Assembly: GCA_029953675.1 (NCBI GenBank)
Contig: JAMWBK010000008.1
Span: 901,001-965,000, forward strand
DNA from: Rhodosorus marinus
Lineage: Eukaryota; Rhodophyta; Stylonematophyceae; Stylonematales; Stylonemataceae
DNA length: 64,000 nucleotides
Reading direction: 5' to 3'
Shown here: in pieces, positions 9,995 through 20,979 of the stretch
Layout of the letters: each line of letters opens with the position of its first letter
How positions within the stretch are numbered: the first letter of the stretch is position 1
The notes under the pieces: generated by a model
What the model saw: the letters and a program-made list of their open reading frames with translations, nothing else
The model's database searches: none
What the model was told of the DNA's origin: nothing
Program-made: the position numbers and the translations under genes

Positions 9995-12164
9995 CTTAAA
10001 CAAACATGGGCTCCCTCTGCCCTTCACTTCTAAAAGTATAACTCCCACATCATACCCCAGTCATGCCCAACCTTGTCAAAGCCTTCCACACGCCACGCTT
10101 GAACAGGCCGGCAGCCCAAAGATTGCCATGACCGATTCCAAATTCTTCCTAATCGTCACCTAGGACAGCGTACGTAAGTGAAGAAATTTCAAACAACCGG
10201 TCGCCTAAATTTTACTAATGCTCGATTTATGCATGTTTTCATATGTGACACTTAATATATATTTTTGAGAGTTCAGTGGCATCCCAAAGTCTATGAGAAG
10301 TGGGTGCGTTCTCTTTAAAATGTATTTCTGTACTGTTGCTCATCGGAATCAAATTGCAATCTAGCAATCGAACTGTGCCCAGCTGGATGAGCGAAGGTGA
10401 TTCTAGTTAGCCGCAGTTGAACTAGTATGGCCGTCGCTCCTCTTGAGCCAAAGAATTGTCTGAGTCAAATAGGAGCGGAACTTGTCACTGTCGTCCTCCA
10501 CTTCTGGTGTCTCACCAACGGGGACATCTTGCACCGCCTCGATTGTCAGTGGAGCGCCCAATGCTTAGAATAGGACTCGATTTTGCAATCGCTGTCCACT
10601 GTCCCGGAGAACTCCGGAGGAATCTGGGGTAAACCGAGCCCATAAGTCCTGACTCTGATATGCGCCTGTACGAGGAGCTGTTGTTCACGGGCGTCGCAGA
10701 TGCTCCATGGTTAGACCACCTACTCTCAGAGCTTCTCTCAGATCTTCTGCCATGATCCTCAGACCACCGATTCGCCTTCGTCCGTTAATACAGGACGTAG
10801 ACACCTCAACGCGTCACCTCCACGGCCGCCGCGGACTATTAAAATGTACTGTTTCCTACTGCGTACCCGGAAGGGATGACAATTCAACAATGGACTAGGG
10901 CAAAACCAGTTCGAGGGCGTGACGTAAATGCGACTCCGGATAGAAAGAGGATGCATCGCCGTTGACGAATTGTCCAAAAAGTCCCTCAAACTGGTTTCGC
11001 CCTACACCATTATCGAATTGTCATTCGGAAACCCGCCGCCGAAGATTAGCTGTACCTGCACCGCACCGAGGACGGAATTGCTTCTCAAGGGGGAGACATA
11101 GCTGGGATTCCTGTGATAGAAAACGGGTGCATCGCCACCGACGAAGAGAAGGCCGAAGCCGCGTCCGGGCTGGCCCTACCTCAAACTGTGCACTTCATCA
11201 GTTACATAGTATAGTATACGATGACAACTAGGGTTTGGGGAAAATTGTCTCAAAACATGCGTCAAAATCATGAAGCACTTTCTGGTCACTTTTTGTATCA
11301 CAAGTCGGCGATGCGTTTGAAGGGCAAATAGAGACGTGCATCAGTGAAACCCCCTTAAAGCTTTTGTACGGGATCCCTCCTCGAACCCCAGGACTAGATC
11401 ACTCGCTCCCTCTTGTTTGACAAGTACGAACGCGCAGTTGGACGGCCTCGTGTTGAAAAGTTAAGAAGGGATGAATCGACTGTTGGGAAGGGGCAGTATT
11501 GGACAAAAGCCAGACTCAGTCTCAAAATCAACTCCTCAGTTGGTAGCGGATGCTCGGGAGCTAGCAGTCCGCCCGGTGCTTGTATTCCATGAAGCTGGTA
11601 CTGTGGACAGAGTCGAGACTTCTCTTAGTCGTCCTCGCCAGTAAAAGCGACTTTATGACCTGTTTTTATTATGCGCAGTAAGGCGAGGCTTCCTAGCGAC
11701 GTGTCATCTGCTACGACATCACGTCGCTTGGATTGCACTAGAGGATCGGAGTGACATCGTATCAGATGTTTACAAATCGCATGGACACCGTGCCTCCCGC
11801 CCGTTTGACGACAGATCATGGCGGGACTGTATTTTCGGTGTCCAATATCTAATTTATAGTTTACATTGCTTCATATACGATGGCCAGAATCTAGTGATCG
11901 ACGGCGATCTTTGAATGTCTTCAGCCGCCAGTCCGTTGGATGTAAAAAGGATACATCTCCACTGTCGAGGTGAGGGTTTCGCGTTGCTGGTTGCTTCGCA
12001 GTGAATCTTTGAGAGTACTTTCTCAGACTAGACATTTGCTGATCTCTGTCTGGAATAGCGTTTTGCGTTCCTTTCGATTCGTTGAAATAGGGATACAGAC
12101 CTGGTCATAGCTGTGTACCTGGGGTGGGTTCATTAGATTTTTTTTGTCGTCCTGCTCTTTCGGT
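9995..12164. other. Long intergenic region with diverged inverted and direct repeats
   Basis: No supportable gene in about 2.2 kb. An imperfect inverted repeat of ~43 bp lies at 10875-10917 and 10984-11026. A related direct repeat (GGATGCATCGCC / GGGTGCATCGCC context) lies near 10930-10975 and 11103-11145, with a weaker copy near 11935. These look like remains of an old foldback element. Confidence 0.4.
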
Positions 12165-13178
12165 ATGATATCTGTTCCGTGTTTTGTTGGGGCGAGCGGG
12201 TCTTTGACAACTGCTTCAGGACGTCGTAGTGTCATACGGAGTGGTGGACGTGAACAGGGAGTTTGTGTCAGGCAGGGGGTGTCTATGCAGGTTTGGAGTG
12301 ATCAGAGGCCGAGGCTCGAGTATTTTGAGTATTTGGAGAAGGGAGCTAAAAAGCTGGAGGACGATCAGAAGAGCATTATTGTTGGAGATGGGAGGATCGG
12401 AAGTCTTCTCTATGAGCTTGGAGGTGAAAATGATATTATGGTGAGAAGAGGAGACACGATTCCAGACGAGCCCGGGCCGGTTTATCTCTGCACTCGCAAT
12501 GACTCTCTGGGAGAAATTATTGAGAAGTGTCCGGAAAACAAGAAAGATGACCTGGTGTTCATTCAGAACGGTTACATTGAACCAGTGTTGCAGAAGTATT
12601 CGCTGCCAGAAGATGTGACCAAGGCGAACATATACTTCGCTGTGACTGAGAAGGGCGCGGTACCAATCGACGGCGTTACGGAAGAATGCCCAGACGGCAT
12701 GACAACTGCTACAGGAAGATGGTCTGAGGCCTTCAGACAGCGTTTGAAGAAAGCAAAAACCCCGCTGAAATGCATCGTTCAGAACAAGCGCGACTATCGA
12801 AGGTCCATGTACGACAAGCTCATATGGATATCAGCATTCAATTTGATCGGATCCGTTCACGGAAATATAACGATGGGAGACGTGGCGAAGAGGCACAAGA
12901 AAGAGGTTAAAGAAATGGTCGGTGAAATGAGACACATGTGCAGAGCCAGCCTAGCAGTCGTGCTCTTTCCAAAGCTTGAGGAAAGGCTACTACAGTACGC
13001 GAGCAAGGTCGATTTCTTCCCAACTGCCCTTAAGGAATTCCAGTGGAGAAACGGATACTTCTACAATTTTTCGCAGATTGCCAGGGAGAACGGCTTTGAC
13101 GACCCGACTCCAATGCACACAGCCTACTTGCTAGAAGGAAAAGAAATGGGTCTAATTGATTGGGTCCACGAGCGGTAA
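12165..13178 (+). CDS. Ketopantoate-reductase-like NAD(P)-binding protein, probably plastid
   Basis: 337 aa, no intron. A ~45-residue leader (MISVPCFVGASGSL...) rich in Ser/Arg/Gly precedes a Rossmann start, IIVGDGRIGSLLYELG, with the GxGxxG loop near residue 75. The later helix KLIWISAFNLIGSVHGNITMGD resembles the catalytic Lys/Asn helix region of the ApbA/PanE (2-dehydropantoate 2-reductase) superfamily. The C-terminus (ALKEFQWRNGYFYNFSQ) resembles uncharacterised algal and plant proteins of that fold. Whether it reduces ketopantoate is not established. ATG 12165 is the first ATG of the frame. Confidence 0.55.
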   Translation: MISVPCFVGASGSLTTASGRRSVIRSGGREQGVCVRQGVSMQVWSDQRPRLEYFEYLEKGAKKLEDDQKSIIVGDGRIGSLLYELGGENDIMVRRGDTIPDEPGPVYLCTRNDSLGEIIEKCPENKKDDLVFIQNGYIEPVLQKYSLPEDVTKANIYFAVTEKGAVPIDGVTEECPDGMTTATGRWSEAFRQRLKKAKTPLKCIVQNKRDYRRSMYDKLIWISAFNLIGSVHGNITMGDVAKRHKKEVKEMVGEMRHMCRASLAVVLFPKLEERLLQYASKVDFFPTALKEFQWRNGYFYNFSQIARENGFDDPTPMHTAYLLEGKEMGLIDWVHER

Positions 13179-14901
13179 ATCGTTTACGACCAGCTATTTT
13201 AGTCGACTAGCACCTCTACGATGATTCTATTGCTGTGGCTGACGCCACATGAGCCGGTATTTCCAGTGAAAGAACTTTTACAGTTAGTGCAGCGTAACCT
13301 CTCTAACGACAGTGTTTCTTATACCATGATCATCATCGTCAAGATGATGCAGACAAGGCTTGCAAGCTTTGCTCATACAGGACATGAGAAGCTAGATGGA
13401 GACTTGTCCGCTAAACCTGGCCTTCCTTCCCTCATCTCCCCTCACGGAGAGTGAATCCGCGGTTGCCTTGATTCAAAACTAAACATGTTCAACGATGGAA
13501 TAAGTTCAGGCTCACAGATTATTTTGGTTCGGTCATGAGCAGAATACAAGCTTGCGTGAACAAGTCCATTATACCGCACTATGCTTGTGTGGTTGTTCAT
13601 TCCTGTGGATTGCAGAGCTTCTGCAGTTCATGAATATGCTTGTCAACAACAGCTTGACGGTCGAACTGATTCGCGCTTACGACAGACAATCAATATCGAG
13701 TTTATTTTGATTGAATCTAGTCAATAAATACGGTTTTCACATTTCAACATAATTTGAGCTTGATCGTTCCTGAATTAAGGTCTCCACATCGGGTATGTTT
13801 GGGCAGCTGCGTACATATTACGCATATTTCTGAGTTCTGTTTTTGTTCATAATATGTACAGCCTCATCCTATTTCATTATTTAACTAGAAACAAACCTAG
13901 TATATCAAAATTTGAGGACATGGCTCCAAATGGATTCCTTACGTTTCCAATAGTTGAAAAACAAACCAATCATTAAGGATGCGTTTCCAGTCAAAAATAT
14001 TGACTCCCTTCTTCCCACGGCCGTGTTTTGCCAAACCAGGCCGATCAGACCACTCAGAACCGGGGGGGGTACAGAGATCCCAGCGGCACTTAACTCATTT
14101 AAAAAAAAACTGAATGAAAGGCTTCTTGGGAAAAGAGAAACGCTCGGGGGTTGGGGGGGGGGTTGGGTAAGAGGGAAATATGTATTCCGAATACATTGTT
14201 TTTTGCTGATTTCTGATTGATGCATTCATCCAATCGGGTGGATATTTTGTTGAATATTGAATTATGGAAATAAGAGATAGGGTGCCTGTTTTGCCTGAGG
14301 TCAGTGGACATTGGAAAATCTCCAAGAAAATATTCCGATTTTGATCTCGAGGATCTCAAGCTGATGGGGAACGCTGTTTTCGTCTATGTAAAAATAGATT
14401 TACCCCTTATCATTCCCTTTTCAAATCTTCACCTGTCGAGCACGAAGAGCATTGGAGGGGTAGTAATAAGAATTGAAAGTTTGATATCGAGAAAACTTGA
14501 TTTGCTGGATAGGACCGTTTTTGTCCGTAAAATGAGAAATGGAGGTGTTATCTTCATGGATTGTAGGGGTGGAGTATTTTTTTGTTGTCATGGCTGGGAT
14601 CTATGGCGTGTATGAAGGGGGGTTGTTGAGGGGGGAACTTTCCCCTGTGGGGTAATGATGGTGTATTCAGAGGGGTTTGTTTATTGAGCTGCCGACCCGG
14701 CTGCTGTGTGAGTTGTTTTTTTTCATTGCTTTTAGTTCTTGGGGTGTGAAAGAGCTTCTGCTTACTGGGTTTGGGTTTATAGAGCGCTGGGGGGAGGGGA
14801 GGGTTGGTCTGTGAGGGGAGCGGCAGTTTTGGGAGTTTTGGATCTTTTTGTTTTGGGTTTGTTCTGTTGGGTGGCGTTTATCGTTGTTAACTTGAGGAGT
14901 A
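13179..14901. other. Intergenic, no gene seen
   Basis: About 1.7 kb of AT-rich DNA with G-runs near 14060 and 14150-14165 and a G/T-rich stretch from 14580. Open frames here are short and mutually shadowing. The last ~150 bp are presumably the promoter/5' UTR of the next gene. Confidence 0.4.
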
Positions 14902-15602
14902 ATGGCTTTTGTTGGAATCGCTGGCTTCAAGTCGACGCGGGCAGGTAAGCCTGCGACGAGATCGCGACCGGTCGTCAAGGATCAAATCCGGGATGCTCTG
15001 CAGAACATGGATTCGGTAGGTTTTTGTTTTTTTTGGGTTGTGCGGTTAGAACTGTGCTGCTGGAGAGGGATAGGGAAAGTCTCTGATTATAGTGGGGTGA
15101 CTCTACCGGAGCTGACCGTGTTCTGTGCTCTTTTTTGTTTGCCTTGCGACAGCCCGAGGCCTCAGCATGGAGGGATTTCCAGGCTTCAGTCGAGGCTGAG
15201 CGAAAGGAAATGCTTGAGAACAATAGGAATTCTATCCTCGTCCGCCAGCAGATCTGGAATGATGGTGTATCTGAGAAGGAGCTCCTCACTTTCGCCGGAC
15301 AGCTGAAGAACGTATATGCCAAGAAGCATGGCATGAAGGGGTACGATGTATTCACTCCTACCGGTGGGGTTGCCACCGACTTGCCGGGAGTTGGCGCCAC
15401 CGGTGTTGGTGCTATGGACTTCTATACGGAGAACACGGCAACCTTGGTTGGGTTGAAGAGCCTTGTCCCAAGCCTGCCGAAGGAGGAGGCGGCGGCGCCC
15501 GTGGCTGCCACACCCGCGAGCGAGCTTGAGCAACCCTCATTCGAGGTTGTGGATGACGAGGAGGAGGAGGTGGAAGAGATGGACGCTTTGCCTTATGCAT
15601 AG
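14902..15602 (+). CDS. Unknown protein with MAFV-type plastid leader
   Basis: Two exons are inferred, 14902-15015 and 15153-15602, with a 137-nt intron (GTAGGT...CGACAG) joining in phase, for 187 aa. The N-terminus MAFVGIAGFKSTRAGKPATRS is basic, hydroxylated and has Phe at position 3, as in many red-algal and glaucophyte plastid transit peptides. The body begins PEASAWRDFQASVEAERKEM (helical), continues to a Gly-rich loop (GVATDLPGVGATGVGAMDFY), then an Ala/Pro/Glu-rich and very acidic tail (DDEEEEVEEMDALPYA). No Cys-containing phycobilin site and no membrane segment is seen. I do not recognise the family. Confidence 0.65.
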
Positions 15603-15779
15603 ACCCAACAGTCCGAGGACCAAAAAATTATGCAAGAGCAAGGAAAATAGGAGGGTAGCTGTTTCGATACTCTTATCGTTTAACAAAGAGAAGAAATGTT
15701 ATCTTTCGAGGACTGCGGTAGTTCTCTATCGTACAAACACTTATAAACGAAGTTCAGGAATCTTGTTGGCTTCGGAGTC

Positions 15780-17102
15780 TCACTTAAATTGACCAGTTCG
15801 TTTTCGAACGGGAATTGCGAATCCTCTTCTCTGTAGGGACACGAATTTGTCCCTTACCAGATTACCCTTCACCTTTGTCCGTCTAAGGTCTTTGCCAAGC
15901 TCTTCAGTGAGAGGAACAATGATCTCACGATCAGGAACCTTCCTCCCCGCAATCCTCCTACGAACTACCTCTCGGCGCATCTTCTTTACCTGTGGGAGTG
16001 TACAGAGCGAAGAGAAGACTAAGTTGGCTACAAGCCAGACGGATTGAGCTTCTCGAGCAATCTGATTACCTTGTCTGCATCTGGACGCGCGCTCTCGTCT
16101 ATTTCTTTTTCAATTTCCTCAATACGTTCAATGTCACCTCGCAGCTTTCTCTTAGCTTTTCGAAGTTCAGACTCCTGCTCCGAATGCTTTCTACGCATTT
16201 CGCGATTCCTTTCCGTACGAGTTTTCTTCTCAGGAGCTGTCTTTGAGGGGGCAGGACCATCTTCCGCTTCGTCAGGTTTGGTTTCCGTGACGTGCTCGGA
16301 GGTAGTTGCTTCGTCGTGTTCGGTCTCGCCGACATAGAGTTTCTCACGCACCCAGTCCCTTTCATGTTCACGCCTTACCACTTGCGATACAGCTTCTCCT
16401 AGCAAGTCCTGGTGGTCGTGAAAGGAGGGATTTATGCTCGCTCCTGCTGGTGCAACTTGGTCACGCGTTTGTCTCCCGCTTGCACCTGCGAACAGCCGTG
16501 CAAGAATTGAAAGCTTGTTATCATCTGAAACTAAAGACCAACAGATATCAGCCCATTGGCATGTACGCTGCTGTGAACAAACCTTCGTCGTCCAACGGCA
16601 GGTTCTTCTTCTTGACTGGAAGCTTCCACCAGTTCCCCACATCCGCATCTTCCTCTGGCACGCTCCACACATCGTAGCGATTGCGAGACTGGGAAGGCTT
16701 TCTCTTCCTTTTCTGAGTCCAGGTTTCCTTTGCGATTGACTTCTTTACTATCTTCTGGTCAGCGTTTGGAATTCCGTCCTTCAACGGCTTCGAGGCCTTA
16801 AACTGCTTTTCGTCTGGAATTGCCTTGATATTATCGTTGGGAATCAGAGCAGCCTCGCTCCGACGCACTTTTTGTCCGCGTAGTTTCCCTTTCTCATCTT
16901 TGTACAGTTTCGTTCTCAGCTCCTCCTTGCCCGTGGGCTGTTTGTCCGTAAAATATAGCTCGCTGTCCTTAGCTTGCTCAGCCTTCCTACCCAACGCCCT
17001 AACCTCAGCCTCCGCTGCCAGAGCATCATCTTCAATTCTCTCAATGGCAGCATTAGCCCGCTTGATACGCTTCTTTCCCGTTCCTTTCTTCACCTTAACC
17101 AT
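15780..17102 (-). CDS. NOP53: Ribosome biogenesis protein NOP53
   Basis: Nucleolar factor for 60S subunit maturation (GLTSCR2/PICT1 family). Three exons are inferred on the minus strand: 17102-16583, 16485-16070 and 15989-15780, giving 381 aa. Family marks in order: basic start MVKVKKGTGKKRIKR; DSELYFTDKQPTGK; NRYDVWSVPEED; VAPAGASINPSFHDHQDLL (the best diagnostic block); a long Lys/Arg/Glu coiled coil; and the C-terminal block IIVPLTEELGKDLRRTKVKGN followed by DKFVSLQRRG. Introns of 97 and 80 nt join in phases 1 and 0. The gene diverges from CHMP1, 1.5 kb away. Confidence 0.88.
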
Positions 17103-18584
17103 GGCGAAGCACTTAAAGCTTTGGCGTCAAAACAGAGCCGACTGATCTACCCCCCTAAAAAAACAACAACCAATAGATTCCAAGAAAACACAGAAAAGCG
17201 AGTAAAACACAGCTTCGAGCCAGTTATAGGCTCACTCTCAAATATCAGTACAGACGGCTTCGCAAGCTAACTCAACCTACTAAAAGCCTTTGCGTCACCA
17301 ACAACCCTCCGCTACTCCAAAACAGTTCCGCCATGTGCCGCTGAGCGGCGTCCGATGAAGATGGCAAATACTTAAAAATATCTAAACAAATCGTTAGATA
17401 TTACGAATTTTGATCTTAAGTGAAACTATCTTTACATATCTGAAATATACTGGAAGATATCTTGGATGCTAGTTGGATTGGTGACGAGGAGGAACGACTG
17501 TGCTGGTTGGTACGACTAATTTCTGTGTGCGTAGAGCGTGTTTACCTGCGTACCAGAGCTAGGTAACACGTGGTGGGGATCACGCTCACGTCTCGAACGT
17601 TCGAACGCTGGCTTATCCTCGTGTTTTCTGGTGTGGTCTATTGCGAGCGGCGTGGATTCGAGGATGTAGTGGAATATGTGACCCCTAATCAGAAGCTTAA
17701 TACATGTAGCTGGCATAGGGTAGGGTGGTGGCAAGGGGGTGATACGTATTGACCGCCAAGCATGACTTTATAGACACCTTAGAACGCATTCCGATGAAGC
17801 CCTTCACGCGTTGTGAACCAACCCGAGCACTGATCTGAGGAAAACAGCCATTTGTCAGCTGAACAACACGAGCCAGACGATGGCGACAACCTTGCGAGAC
17901 TTGACCAGGAGTTGCTCCCTTCCTCACATCGAACGTTTCGCAAAGCAGGGGAGAAGAACCGAACGGAGACCCTGAATCCTGTAGTTGAGTACTGACACTG
18001 CACCATGCCGTTTCCATCGGCTCTTCAATCCGAATTCTCATCCCCAAGGACAAAGCTCATAGACCCCCAATTTTCACTAAATTTTGTAAGTTCCTTAACT
18101 CATTCCTATCTATCCAATAATAGAACTTACAATGTTATAGGTGCGTAAATCGTTAAATCATTCGCTAATATACATCAACAACGAACTGAATTAGAACTAG
18201 TGGATAAAAATTACATGAATACATTAAATTCAGAACGCTTACGCTGCTGAATTCGACCACTATCAGTGGGATAACAAAATTTAATCAAAAGACACGAATT
18301 TCTTCTCCTTCCCTCCTGTTGAGATATTCAGCATTTCCAGTCGTGGATTAATTTTATGTCTATATATTGAGCTTGGCGGTGAGGGTTTGGGACGATAGAG
18401 GTGGAGTTGGGAAGAGGACTGTCTGAGGAAGGTCTTTGTAATTTTTGTTTTGTGCGTGGATTTAGAGCAACCGTGAGGTTTAATATATACAGTTTGGTGA
18501 AGTTTGGTTTTCGCAATCTTGAGGAATACGTGTTCATTGGAGTCGTGTTTTTTTCTTAAGAACCTTTTCTGAGAGTAAGGAATA
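17103..18584. other. Intergenic between divergent NOP53 and CHMP1
   Basis: About 1.5 kb, no gene supported. AT-rich at 17370-17460 and 18060-18300. The region must contain both promoters; I see no clear core motif. Confidence 0.4.
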
Positions 18585-19451
18585 ATGGGTTTGTTTAACA
18601 AGGCGAGCACTAAGCAGGCGAAGCCTGCAACCAAGCCGAAGGCGAATACAATGAAGCCTGCGGATTTATCAGGTGAGCGTTTGCGGCGTTAAGATGATGT
18701 GCTTAGGTTTTATGCCCGGGAACTTGCTTTGAAACTGAAAGGTCTGGAATTTTTTTTTGGTTGCGGTTGGTGAAAAACAGAGACGTTGTTTAATATGAAG
18801 TTCACTGCAAAGCAGATGGGCAGGTTAGCGAAGAAAGCTCACTCTTCTATGGAGGCTGAGAAGAAGAAGTGTAAGCAAGCAATCGAGCAGTCTAACGTGG
18901 AAGGGGCCAAAATTCACGCCGAAAACGCTGTGAGGAACGAAAAACAGGAAATTTCATACTTGAGGTAATGGCTCTTGAGCACCTGCTTTGGTTTTGCTTT
19001 CGGAATGAATTAAGTCTGATTCGGGTCTGTTTATCTGGGTTTCTTTAGGTTGCAATCGAGACTTGATGCTGTTGTTTCGAAATTGGAAGCCCACACCAAG
19101 ATGATGACGGTGACTGCCTCGATGGGAGATGTTTCCAACAAGTTGGACGAGGCGTTGCAGACAATGGACATTAATAAGATCACAGCTGTGATGGACACCT
19201 TCGAGAAACAGTTTGAGAACCTGGATTTGAACGCCCAGTACATGGACGGCGCCATTGGAGAGTCTGTGGCTTCTTCCGTACCACAAAACGAAGTCAACAC
19301 GCTACTGCAACAGGTGGGAGAGGAGCATAATTTGGAGGTCAATGAGATCATTGGAGGTCCGAAGATTCCCGGAACGAAGACCGGGCAGCCGAGTAAAGAG
19401 ACTAACCCAGGAGAAATTGATACCCTGGAGGAGAAGTTGAGGAACCTGTAG
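18585..19451 (+). CDS. CHMP1: ESCRT-III subunit CHMP1/Did2
   Basis: Late ESCRT-III protein that recruits Vps4-type partners on endosomes and in abscission. Three exons are inferred: 18585-18672, 18781-18964 and 19049-19451 (introns 108 and 84 nt), giving 224 aa. A short basic leader is followed by the Snf7-fold helices: LFNMKFTAKQMGRLAKKAHSSM, then KIHAENAVRNEKQEISYLRLQSRLDAV, then VSNKLDEALQTMDINKITAVMDTFEKQFENLD. The C-terminal DTLEEKLRNL fits an MIT-interacting motif (MIM1), as expected for CHMP1. The ~20-residue Ala/Lys/Pro insertion at the N-terminus is longer than in animals. Confidence 0.92.
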
Positions 19452-19973
19452 AGAACTCTGGGCTATTGCCTGATTTATTATACCTCTCGGAAGCAGCTAC
19501 TGCATTTACGTTGTTGATGAGTTTTTAATCGCTTCATTATTTGCGATGTTATCGACCGCTGAGGAAGCCTCAGACCATTCGTGGCGACCATGCATCAAAT
19601 CGCGAACATTGTGAAGCGTTTACTTCGCTCATATCAGTATATAAAGATTTGCAAATGACGACTGACGAGTGGACCATCAATTCCTTCATGACTTTTCTTG
19701 TAAGGGCCTCAGCTCCTGCGAATTACGTTTTGCCGTAGTTGGATCCCAACCATACAGGCACTTGTGGTTGGACATTCTTTCCTGAGGTCCGTTTAGACTC
19801 ATATGTGCATACTACATGTCCCAGTGACGATCGAGGCTCCCACAACTCTACATGAAACACTGAACCGCATTCTCCCGTGGGAATCACCTCCGAGTGCCTT
19901 CGCTCCCAAGCCGGGCAGGGGACATTAGAAGTAAAGAACCATGTATAAGACCGGCTTGGCAACTTGGAAATCT

Positions 19974-20045
19974 AGTATGAGCCGGGATCGAACCGGCGAC
20001 CTTAAGATCTTCAGTCTTACGCTCTCCCAACTGAGCTATCCCGGC
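19974..20045 (-). tRNA. tRNA-Phe(GAA)-like sequence with broken acceptor stem
   Basis: On the minus strand the order is GCCGGGA, the D arm GCTC-AGTTGGGA-GAGC, the anticodon stem TAAGA/TCTTA with loop CTGAAGA (anticodon GAA, Phe), then the T arm GCCGG-TTCGATC-CCGGC. D, anticodon and T arms all pair, and box A and box B are good. The 3' acceptor strand should be near TCCCGGC, but the sequence continues TCATACT, which does not pair. It is therefore probably a pseudogene or tRNA-derived fragment. A tRNA model scan would settle this. Confidence 0.6.
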
Positions 20046-20216
20046 TATCCGTGCTCTTTGGAGGCAAAGTCCCTGGTCGCTTCCGTCCCTGGACGACACA
20101 CGGGACTTGACTTACACAGGTACCGAGCTATCCCGGCTATCCGTGCTCTTTGGAGGCAAAGTCCCTGGTCGCTTCCGTCCCTGGACGACACACGGGACTT
20201 GACTTACACAGGTACC
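20033..20216. repeat. Two tandem copies of a 92-bp unit
   Basis: 20033-20124 and 20125-20216 appear identical by eye. Each unit starts inside the 5' end of the tRNA-like sequence (GAGCTATCCCGG) and ends GGTACC. The duplication has therefore copied the first ~13 nt of the tRNA plus its 5' flank. Confidence 0.85.
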
Positions 20217-20289
20217 GACGTAAAAAAAACAACAGGCTGCACCACAAATCGCTTGCAATATATATAGCGATTTCTTCCTCTCACACCTT

Positions 20290-20979
20290 TTGGTCCTGAA
20301 CGGCAGGTTTGGGCATATGAGAGTACGAAACTTGCTATCAAAGGAGCAAATGGACGTGGAAGCTGAAAACGCTCCTCTTGTCTGCCAGTACTCGAGTCTC
20401 GGATCGCTTCAAGAATCGTGGCTATTGCACGAGTTCAAGACGAGCCTTAGTTCACGCAAGGGCGGCGGAATCAGAGCAAATAGAGCCCCAATACAACTCG
20501 TGTGGCCAACTGTTGAACAGGTGCGCACGAGCCTGGCGGGCTACAGCTCTGGGGGCTCGCTTCCATGTCCGCAGAGAAACTTGAAACCGTTCTTGTCACC
20601 CCTGTTTCATCGATGGGACGGGTCGGCAAGCAACCGCACGGAAGCGATGCCGCACATAAAAACGTATCTCAGACACTCTGACGGGAAGCTTCACTTCTTC
20701 ATGCTGACCTCCGCCAACCTGTCCGGCGCGGCTTGGGGGAAACTTGAAAAAGGTGGAAGTCAACTATTCGTACGCTCCTATGAGCTGGGTGTACTTTTCC
20801 TTCCCTCTTTCTACACGGAGTCATCGTTCTCCCTCTCCGCGAGCCGACCCTGCCGTGGATTGTCCGACGGCAAATACGAATTTTCCGGTCCAGTCAGCAC
20901 GCGATTCCAGCGGATGAACCTGATGATTGCGAAGTTTGCAGTAAATGCGATACGATCAAACACCGATTTCCCCTCTTAA
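20290..20979 (+). pseudogene. TDP1: Tyrosyl-DNA phosphodiesterase 1, C-terminal half only
   Basis: TDP1 removes topoisomerase I and other 3' adducts from DNA using two HKD-like motifs. Here only the second half is present. Similarity starts at GRFGHMRVRNLL (about 20305), continues VCQYSSLGSLQESWLLHEFK and TVEQVRTSLAGYSSGGSLP, then MPHIKTYLRHSDGK (the second His-x-Lys) and LTSANLSGAAWGKLEKGG (the Asn), and RSYELGVLFLPS. The first HKD motif and the N-terminal half are absent between CHMP1 and this point, where only repeats are found. The C-terminal end also drifts from the family after about 20830. I call it a 5'-truncated pseudogene; a processed N-terminal exon elsewhere cannot be excluded. 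Confidence 0.75.

Larger units (their letters stand above)
19452..20289. other. Intergenic with tRNA-like sequence and tandem duplication
   Basis: Holds the CHMP1 3' UTR, a damaged tRNA-Phe-like sequence (19974-20045), a 2 x 92-bp tandem duplication (20033-20216) and an A-rich stretch (about 20222-20230). The TDP1 fragment follows at once. Confidence 0.5.
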
